Origin: Acidobacteriaceae bacterium
GTDB taxonomy: Bacteria; Acidobacteriota; Terriglobia; Terriglobales; Acidobacteriaceae
Reading direction: 5' to 3'
Assembly (NCBI GenBank): GCA_030040175.1
Contig: JASHUF010000298.1
Location: 1-5,309, forward strand
DNA: 5,309 nucleotides
In this document: positions 1 through 3,761 of the stretch, in pieces
How positions within the stretch are numbered: position 1 is the stretch's first letter
How the letters are laid out: each line of letters begins with the position of its first letter
Position numbers and translations under genes: made by a program
The notes under the pieces: generated by a model
The model's input: only the letters and a program-made list of their open reading frames with translations
The model's database searches: none
What the model was told of the DNA's origin: nothing

Positions 1-95
1 TCGTAGGGGAGGGACGAGCGCGCGAGGATGCCGCCGGGCGCGAAGAACTCGTGCAGCGTGGGGAGGGTGCGGGTTGGGGTGTCGGTGGAAGGCAT
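1..95 (-). CDS. DinG-like ATP-dependent helicase, N-terminal fragment
   Basis: This is the first 31 codons of a minus-strand gene that leaves the window at base 1. It starts at ATG 95-93; an in-frame stop (TGA, 140-138) lies 14 codons upstream and there is no other in-frame ATG between. The peptide begins MPSTDTPTRTLPTLHEFF and continues APGGILARSSLPY. The pattern LxEFFxPGGxLAxxxPxYE is, from memory, the usual N-terminus of DinG/YoaA-type superfamily 2 helicases, just before the Q-motif-like RPGQ segment that would lie outside the window. Such enzymes are XPD-like, usually iron-sulfur-containing, 5'-3' helicases that resolve R-loops and D-loops. No strong Shine-Dalgarno is visible before the ATG. 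It is codirectional with the 88-residue gene and the DUF4242 gene, but the 189-bp gap with a repeat argues against tight coupling. The call rests on a short stretch and no catalytic motif is in view. Confidence 0.6.
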   Translation of the reverse strand, partial: MPSTDTPTRTLPTLHEFFAPGGILARSSLPY

Positions 96-193
96 GGAGC
101 TGCGCGCGGCGCGGGCAATGGTCGAGCGCTTCTTCCATCATAAGTAAGGCGGGACTGTCCGGCGTTCTCGAAAGTGAAAGGTTCTAACTGCAG

Positions 194-237
194 GTCCTTC
201 GACTCGTCGGCCTGCGGCGGACTCGCTCAGGATGACA
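194..237. repeat. Dispersed acidobacterial-type intergenic palindromic element
   Basis: This 44-bp element fills part of the spacer between the helicase and the 88-residue gene. It begins GTCCTTCGACTCG and ends CGCTCAGGATGACA. The outer TCCT (195-198) pairs with AGGA (229-232), and the core GTCGGCC (206-212) faces GGCGGAC (216-222) across a TGC loop with one mismatch. Sequences of the form TGTCATCCTGAGCG...CGAAGGACC recur between genes in many Acidobacteriota genomes (recalled, not searched). Only one copy is in the window. It could act as a weak terminator or mRNA-stabilising hairpin for the upstream minus-strand gene, but it has no T-tract. Confidence 0.55.
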
Positions 238-284
238 GAGAGTGGAGGTGAAGCGAAGATCTCGAGGTTGGGAGGATGCGCGGC

Positions 285-551
285 TCAGCCGAAGTCGGGG
301 TCTTTGCCGGGAATCGAAGGATGGTATTCGTCGCCGGCGAGGCCTTCGTTGTTTTGCGCACTCTGCCATTGGCTGGCCCACTGCGCGCTGTCCAGGTCCG
401 AGTCGCCGGGTGCGGACTCGGCGGCGATGGATTGCGCGCTGCGCAGCAGCTTTTTTCGCGTTTCTTCGGCGCGCGCCGCCGCGGCAGCCCGCTCGCTGTT
501 AGCCAACGAGGCGAGAAAGGCGGATTGGGGATTCATCCCGTGGATGTGCAT
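285..551 (-). CDS. Hypothetical protein, 88 aa, Ala-rich with GKDPDFG tail
   Basis: I chose ATG 551-549 because GGAGG lies 5 bases before it. A GTG at 590-588 would give 101 residues but has no Shine-Dalgarno and adds an unconvincing MARQLPSRPPEGA leader. The protein begins MHIHGMNPQSAF, has a probable amphipathic, Ala/Lys/Arg-rich helix at about residues 13-40 (NSERAAAAARAEETRKKLL), then an acidic and Gln-rich stretch (SDLDSAQWASQWQSAQ), and ends in GDEYHPSIPGKDPDFG. There is no signal peptide, membrane segment or Cys motif, so it is probably a small cytoplasmic helical protein. It resembles short uncharacterised acidobacterial proteins I recall with the same MHIHG start and DPDFG end, but I cannot name a function. 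It lies 149 bp after the DUF4242 gene on the same strand. Coding appearance is supported by the clear ribosome binding site and the ordered composition. Confidence 0.7.
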   Translation of the reverse strand: MHIHGMNPQSAFLASLANSERAAAAARAEETRKKLLRSAQSIAAESAPGDSDLDSAQWASQWQSAQNNEGLAGDEYHPSIPGKDPDFG

Positions 552-554
552 CGC

Positions 555-576
555 GCCCTCCGGCGGACGGGAGGGC
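555..576 (-). promoter_or_regulatory. Hairpin sequestering the Shine-Dalgarno of the 88-aa gene
   Basis: Bases 555-561 (GCCCTCC on the plus strand) are perfectly complementary to 570-576 (GGAGGGC), separated by 8 bases. In the minus-strand transcript the 3' arm is GGAGGGC, which is the Shine-Dalgarno of the ATG at 551 and ends 3 bases before it. The whole binding site would therefore be paired in a 7-bp stem with six G-C pairs. The pairing is seen directly. A role in limiting or controlling translation initiation is inferred, and chance pairing in GC-rich DNA cannot be excluded. Confidence 0.45.
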
Positions 577-700
577 AATTGGCGCGCCACGGCTCAAGCG
601 CGAGGATGGGAAGATCCTCATGCAGGCGATTGGAGCCCCACCCGGGTCCGGAGCCGATCTGAGCCCGAGCTGATTTTTGAGACCAGCGCCGCGCGCAAAG

Positions 701-985
701 CTAAGCGGGCGCAGCCTCGGCCGTGGTGGGGTCGATGACGCGCAGCACCCGGGCCACGCTGTTGGCGGGGAAGCCTCCCTGCGCGGCGTGTTCGCGGACC
801 ATGGCCTCGTTGGGCGCAATGTAGACGCAGTAGATCTTGTTGTCGGTCACGTAACTCTGCAGCCACTGGATCTGCGGACCCAGGTTGCGGAGCACGCCGC
901 AGGACTTTTGCGAAATGGCCTGGAGCTGATCGGCGGTGAGCGAGCCGGCGCCGGGAATCTCGCGCTCAATGACGTACTTAGGCAT
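701..985 (-). CDS. DUF4242 family protein (SCO4226-like, putative nickel-binding)
   Basis: This encodes a 94-residue protein starting at ATG 985-983, with AAGGAGA 9 bases upstream of the ATG counted from GGAG. The sequence MPKYVIEREIPGAG, then AISQKSCGVL, QWLQSYVTDNKIYCVYIAP, and REHAAQGGFPANSV matches the DUF4242 (PF14026) pattern over its full length, and the length is normal for the family. The best studied member is SCO4226 of Streptomyces coelicolor, a small nickel-binding protein with a dimeric ferredoxin-like fold. Possible metal-ligand or redox residues visible here are Cys29, Cys53 and His66; which of them bind metal is not established from sequence. It is cytoplasmic, with no signal peptide. 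It is divergent from der across 225 bp, so it probably has its own promoter. The physiological role of the family is not well defined. Confidence 0.85.
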   Translation of the reverse strand: MPKYVIEREIPGAGSLTADQLQAISQKSCGVLRNLGPQIQWLQSYVTDNKIYCVYIAPNEAMVREHAAQGGFPANSVARVLRVIDPTTAEAAPA

Positions 986-1133
986 GCTTGCTGTCTCCTT
1001 ACGTGGGATGGTGAGTAGTGTACGGCGGCTGGGATGGTTGGGGAGAGAGAAAAGTGGAGTCTGCGGGCGCACATAAGATGGAAGAGGAGCCGGCCTGCAG
1101 GCTTCGGCAGTGGACTGCAGCGTGTCTTTCCCA

Positions 1134-1159
1134 CCTTTTCCGCAGAAAACGCGGAAAGG
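1134..1159. other. Hairpin in the DUF4242-der divergent spacer
   Basis: CCTTTTCCGC (1134-1143) pairs with GCGGAAAGG (1151-1159) around the loop AGAAAAC, giving nine base pairs with a single bulged T. It lies about 50 bases before the proposed TTG start of der and would be in its leader if transcription starts upstream. No T-tract follows on the plus strand, so it does not look like an intrinsic terminator. The rest of the 986-1210 spacer holds a perfect 10-bp palindrome GCCTGCAGGC (1093-1102) but no convincing sigma-70 promoter pair that I can defend. Confidence 0.4.
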
Positions 1160-1199
1160 AATGAGGCGCGGAGTAGGTGTCCGGAGCAGGCGGAGAAGC

Positions 1200-1213
1200 G
1201 GAGAGAGACGTTG
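1200..1213 (+). promoter_or_regulatory. RBS and TTG start of der
   Basis: GGAG at 1200-1203 is followed after 7 bases by TTG (1211-1213), in frame with the first G domain, whose GRPNVGKST begins at codon 23. No in-frame ATG lies between 1034 and the G domain, so the choice is this TTG or a long N-terminal extension. The TTG is preferred for its ribosome binding site and for the normal distance to the P-loop. Confidence 0.55.
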
Positions 1214-2719
1214 CCGAAGAGAGGCAAATCGAGTGAAAGCGCGCGCGGAGGCGCGTGGCCGCTGGTGGCCGTCGTGGGCCGGCCCAACGTGGGCAAAAGC
1301 ACGCTCTTCAACCGGATCACGGGCAGCCGGCGCTCCATTGTGGGCGATGAGCCGGGGATCACGCGCGACCGCATCTACGGCGAATACGAGTGGGCGGGGC
1401 GCAGGTTCCGGCTGGCCGATACGGGCGGCATTGTGCCGGACGACGAGGCGCTGCTTCCGGCCGAGATCTTCCGCCAGGCGCGGGTGGCGCTTGAGGAAGC
1501 GGCAGCGCTGGTGCTGGTGGTGGACGTGCGCACGGAGCTGGCGCGGCCCGATTACGATCTGGCGCGGCTGCTCCAGCGCAGCGGCAAGCCGGTCTTTCTC
1601 GCGGTAAATAAAGTGGAGACCGATGCGCTCGCCGCCGAAGCGGAAAACTTTCGCAAGCTGGGGATTGCGGAGGTTTTTCCCATAAGCTCCGAGCACGGCC
1701 GTGGGATCGGCGAGCTGCTGGATGCGATCAGCGCGGCGGTGAAAGAGCCAGGGACCAGGGATCAGGGATCAGGGGTCAGCCGCCGTCCTCGCGAAGCCGG
1801 AACGGGGCGCCCGATGGATGAGGAGGGCGGCAGGAAGAAAATTCGCACCCATGGCGAGTTCGAGCAGCGGGAGACATCGATTGCCATCATCGGCCGGCCG
1901 AATGTGGGCAAATCCACGCTGCTCAATGCACTGACGGGGACGACGCGCGCCATTGTCTCGCCTGTTGCCGGCACCACGCGCGACGCGGTCGATGAAGTGG
2001 TGGAGTTCGAGGGCGCGACACTGCGCTTTGTGGATACGGCCGGCATCCGGCGCAAGGGAAAGACGCGCCTGATGGCCGAAAAGCTGAGCGTGGTGATGGC
2101 GCGCAAGCATCTTGAGGCCGCAGACGTGGCGCTGCTGGTGATTGATGCCGCCGAAGGCGTGACCGCGAGCGACGCCACCATCGGCGGCTACGCGCACGAG
2201 AGCGGACGCAGCGTGATCGTGATCGTGAACAAGTGGGACGCTGTGACCATGGGACGGATGGATGGAAAACCGCCAGCCGACCGCGCGATCTTCGAGCGCC
2301 AATTGCGCGCGGCGCTCAAGTATCTGGATTATGCGCCGGTGATTTTTCTTTCGGCGCTCGAAACAACGGAGCGCGAAGCCGAGAGGCGGCCGGATAAAAC
2401 CATGGGCCGCGTGCTGCGCGAGGTAGTGCGCGTGGCCCAAGAGCGGCGCAAGCGCGTTTCGACGGGCCAGATGAACCGCTTCCTCGAGCGCATCGACTTT
2501 CAGCGCGCGCCGGTGCCCATGGCCAAGCGCGTGAAGATTCTCTATATGACGCAGGCGGCCGTGGCTCCGCCCACGTTTGTGCTCTTCACGGATCGCCCGG
2601 TGCAACTCCACTTTGCCTTCGAGCGGTTTTTGGAGAACCGGATTCGCGGGGCGTTTGGCTTCGAAGGCACGCCGATCCGGTTCAAGGTGAGGGCGCGGAG
2701 CGCGCCCAGGGATCAGTGA
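1211..2719 (+). CDS. der: GTPase Der (EngA), ribosome assembly
   Basis: Der is a cytoplasmic GTPase with two tandem G domains that acts in 50S ribosomal subunit maturation. I chose TTG 1211 because GGAG (1200-1203) sits 7 bases upstream; this gives 502 residues, at the upper end for the family. The frame is open back to an ATG at 1034, but that lacks a Shine-Dalgarno and adds 59 un-Der-like residues. G domain 1: GRPNVGKST 23-31, DTGG 70-73, NKVE 133-136 (Glu where Asp is usual), SSEHG 159-163. G domain 2: GRPNVGKST 228-236, VAGTTRD 252-258, DTAG 275-278, NKWD 340-343, SAL 381-383. The KH-like C-terminal domain covers about 410-495 (TQAAVAPPTFVLFTDR). Two oddities: a heptamer repeat encodes linker residues 181-190, and the final Arg-Asp-Gln and stop lie in a second heptamer array. 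The segment after SAL also looks about ten charged residues longer than in E. coli Der. Confidence 0.93.
   Translation: MPKRGKSSESARGGAWPLVAVVGRPNVGKSTLFNRITGSRRSIVGDEPGITRDRIYGEYEWAGRRFRLADTGGIVPDDEALLPAEIFRQARVALEEAAALVLVVDVRTELARPDYDLARLLQRSGKPVFLAVNKVETDALAAEAENFRKLGIAEVFPISSEHGRGIGELLDAISAAVKEPGTRDQGSGVSRRPREAGTGRPMDEEGGRKKIRTHGEFEQRETSIAIIGRPNVGKSTLLNALTGTTRAIVSPVAGTTRDAVDEVVEFEGATLRFVDTAGIRRKGKTRLMAEKLSVVMARKHLEAADVALLVIDAAEGVTASDATIGGYAHESGRSVIVIVNKWDAVTMGRMDGKPPADRAIFERQLRAALKYLDYAPVIFLSALETTEREAERRPDKTMGRVLREVVRVAQERRKRVSTGQMNRFLERIDFQRAPVPMAKRVKILYMTQAAVAPPTFVLFTDRPVQLHFAFERFLENRIRGAFGFEGTPIRFKVRARSAPRDQ
1751..1779 (+). repeat. Heptamer array inside der (4 units)
   Basis: Four contiguous 7-bp units are present: GGGACCA 1751-1757, GGGATCA 1758-1764, GGGATCA 1765-1771, GGGGTCA 1772-1778, plus a trailing G. 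They encode GTRDQGSGVS (residues 181-190) in the linker between the two GTPase domains. The same unit family occurs outside genes at 2709-2750, 3598-3626 and 3704-3757. Three units (21 bp) keep the frame, but four (28 bp) do not, so the array either grew from a pre-existing unit or was compensated by another indel. Confidence 0.85.
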
Positions 2720-2750
2720 TCAGTGATCAGGGGTCAGTGATCAGGGGTCA
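2709..2750 (+). repeat. Heptamer array spanning the der stop codon (6 units)
   Basis: Six contiguous units are present: GGGATCA, GTGATCA, GTGATCA, GGGGTCA, GTGATCA, GGGGTCA, with a decayed continuation GGGCACG. The der stop TGA (2717-2719) falls in the second unit, and codons for Asp and Gln come from the first unit plus the next base. The array therefore begins inside the gene and continues into the spacer. TGATCA in most units is a 6-bp palindrome containing GATC. Confidence 0.9.
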
Positions 2751-2862
2751 GGGCACGCGGAGTTGGCGGCGTTAGCGGCGTTGGGGTTGGGCGCAAGTAA
2801 AATGAAAAGGTGCCGGCCCGGGACCTGAAGGGGCGACTTAGATGGTAGTGAGGAAGCAAGCA

Positions 2863-3591
2863 ATGCAATTTCTAAATCGCGAAGTTCTGGAGCGACTCTC
2901 CGCAGAGAAGTTTCAAAAGGCGCAGCCGTATCCCTATGTGCACATCGATCACACGTTGACGGCGGAGGGGTATGCGCAGCTCAAGGAGACGCTGCCCCGG
3001 GTGGAGCAGTTCGACAAGCACGTGGACATGAAGCGCGGCCACGGGCAGATGCCGCACAATCGCTTCATGCTGCACTATAAAGCCGGGCTCGAGTTGCCCA
3101 AGCCGTGGCAGGAATTCCTCGACGAGCTGCGCGGCGACGATTACCAGCAGTTTCTGCGGCGGCTGCTGGGGCAGCGGCAATACATTCCCACATTCGCCTG
3201 GCACTATGCGTGGGGCGGCTGCTCGGTTTCGCCGCACTGTGACGCGGCGCGCAAGCGGGCCACGCACATCTTCCACTTCAACGACGAAAAAGAATGGAAT
3301 CAGGCGTGGGGCGGAGAGACGTTGATTCTCGCCAGCGACAAGCCGCTTTCCACGCACTCTGCGCCCACGTTTGAAGAGCTGAAGGTAGCCGCGGCGCACG
3401 GGCCGGCCGGCAATGGCAGCCTGCTCTTTCAGCGCACGCCGCACTCCTGGCACGGGATGAAGCCGCTCGCGTGTCCGCCCGGCAAGCTGCGGCAGATTTT
3501 TTCCGTCACGCTCAATATTTCTACGATGCAAGTGTGGTGGCGTCGCGTGCGCGGCAAGGATCCGGATGGGTACCGGCTGAAGGCGGCGTGA
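2863..3591 (+). CDS. 2-oxoglutarate/Fe(II)-dependent oxygenase-like protein
   Basis: This encodes a 242-residue protein of the double-stranded beta-helix, 2OG-Fe(II) oxygenase type (2OG-FeII_Oxy_3 / prolyl-hydroxylase-like). These enzymes use Fe(II) and 2-oxoglutarate to hydroxylate a substrate; the substrate here is unknown. Numbered from ATG 2863, the iron ligands would be His125 and Asp127 (SPHCD) and His197 (HSWHG), and the 2-oxoglutarate-binding arginine Arg210 (RQIFSVTL). Between them lie THIFHFN and WGGETLIL, the usual strand pair. The N-terminus has PYPYVHID, typical of the start of such domains. I preferred ATG 2863 (GAGG 9 bases upstream) over ATG 2842, seven codons earlier, which has a weak AAGG; the two are hard to separate. 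No signal peptide is seen. It follows der by about 140 bp containing a repeat array, so it may have its own promoter. The Fe ligands are complete, so activity is plausible. Confidence 0.82.
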   Translation: MQFLNREVLERLSAEKFQKAQPYPYVHIDHTLTAEGYAQLKETLPRVEQFDKHVDMKRGHGQMPHNRFMLHYKAGLELPKPWQEFLDELRGDDYQQFLRRLLGQRQYIPTFAWHYAWGGCSVSPHCDAARKRATHIFHFNDEKEWNQAWGGETLILASDKPLSTHSAPTFEELKVAAAHGPAGNGSLLFQRTPHSWHGMKPLACPPGKLRQIFSVTLNISTMQVWWRRVRGKDPDGYRLKAA

Positions 3592-3597
3592 GAAGCA

Positions 3598-3626
3598 GGG
3601 AACAGGGAACAAGGAACAGGGATCAG
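3598..3626 (+). repeat. Heptamer array after the oxygenase gene (4 units)
   Basis: Starting 6 bases after the oxygenase TGA are GGGAACA 3598-3604, GGGAACA 3605-3611, AGGAACA 3612-3618 and GGGATCA 3619-3625, then G. It reads in the sense of the oxygenase gene. CAGGGATCAG (3617-3626) is the exact reverse complement of CTGATCCCTG at 3703-3712 and again at 3717-3726 in the facing array. Confidence 0.85.
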
Positions 3627-3641
3627 AAAGCGAGTGGGCGA

Positions 3642-3686
3642 AGCGGCCGAGGCGAGGGAGCAAGGGAAGAGGGCTTCGAGGCCGCT
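3642..3686. other. Hairpin between convergent genes, possible terminator
   Basis: AGCGGCC (3642-3648) and GGCCGCT (3680-3686) are perfectly complementary with a 31-base loop, inside which GAAG (3666-3669) can pair with CTTC (3674-3677). The segment lies between the two facing heptamer arrays and between convergent genes, where a bidirectional terminator would be expected. There is no T-tract on either strand, so an intrinsic terminator is not proven. Confidence 0.3.
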
Positions 3687-3703
3687 GCCGATCGATGAAT
3701 GAC

Positions 3704-3757
3704 TGATCCCTGATCACTGATCCCTGATCACTGATCACTGACCACTGACCACTGATC
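3704..3757 (-). repeat. Heptamer array after the M1-like gene (7 units, inverted)
   Basis: On the plus strand the units are TGATCCC, TGATCAC, TGATCCC, TGATCAC, TGATCAC, TGACCAC, TGACCAC, then a partial TGATC. Reverse-complemented these are GGGATCA, GTGATCA and GTGGTCA, the same family as the other three arrays, read in the sense of the minus-strand M1-like gene. One more degenerate unit, GGGACCA (3772-3766 on the minus strand), supplies most of that gene's last codons. Confidence 0.9.
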
Positions 3758-3761
3758 TGGA

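Noticed and set aside
137..142. TATGAT (minus strand) as a -10 box for the helicase gene
   Set aside because: It is a good -10 match 43 bases before the ATG, but no recognisable -35 lies at proper spacing, so it is not listed as a promoter.
602..619. GAGGAT...ATCCTC hairpin as terminator after the DUF4242 gene
   Set aside because: It has a six-pair stem and no T-tract, and is about 80 bases from the stop. Chance pairing is likely.
232..738. Plus-strand open frames across the DUF4242 tail and 88-residue gene
   Set aside because: They overlap better supported minus-strand genes and lack ribosome binding sites and domain signals.
1034..1210. N-terminal extension of Der from the ATG at 1034
   Set aside because: It has no Shine-Dalgarno, un-Der-like composition, and nearly reaches the divergent gene. 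The TTG at 1211 has GGAG at 7 bases.
986..1696. Upstream extension of the DUF4242 frame to a start at 1696
   Set aside because: The added residues are antisense to der, and the ATG at 985 has a good Shine-Dalgarno and gives the normal family length.
1769..2611. Long minus-strand open frame (280 codons) opposite der
   Set aside because: Composition is His/Arg-rich without recognisable domains, and the opposite strand encodes an intact GTPase.
2798..2803. TAAAAT as a -10 box for the oxygenase gene
   Set aside because: It stands out in GC-rich DNA, but candidate -35 boxes are at 11 or 20 bases spacing, so support is too weak.
1751..3757. CRISPR array or IS-derived repeats
   Set aside because: Units are 7 bp, contiguous and without spacers, and no cas gene, transposase or terminal inverted repeat is present.
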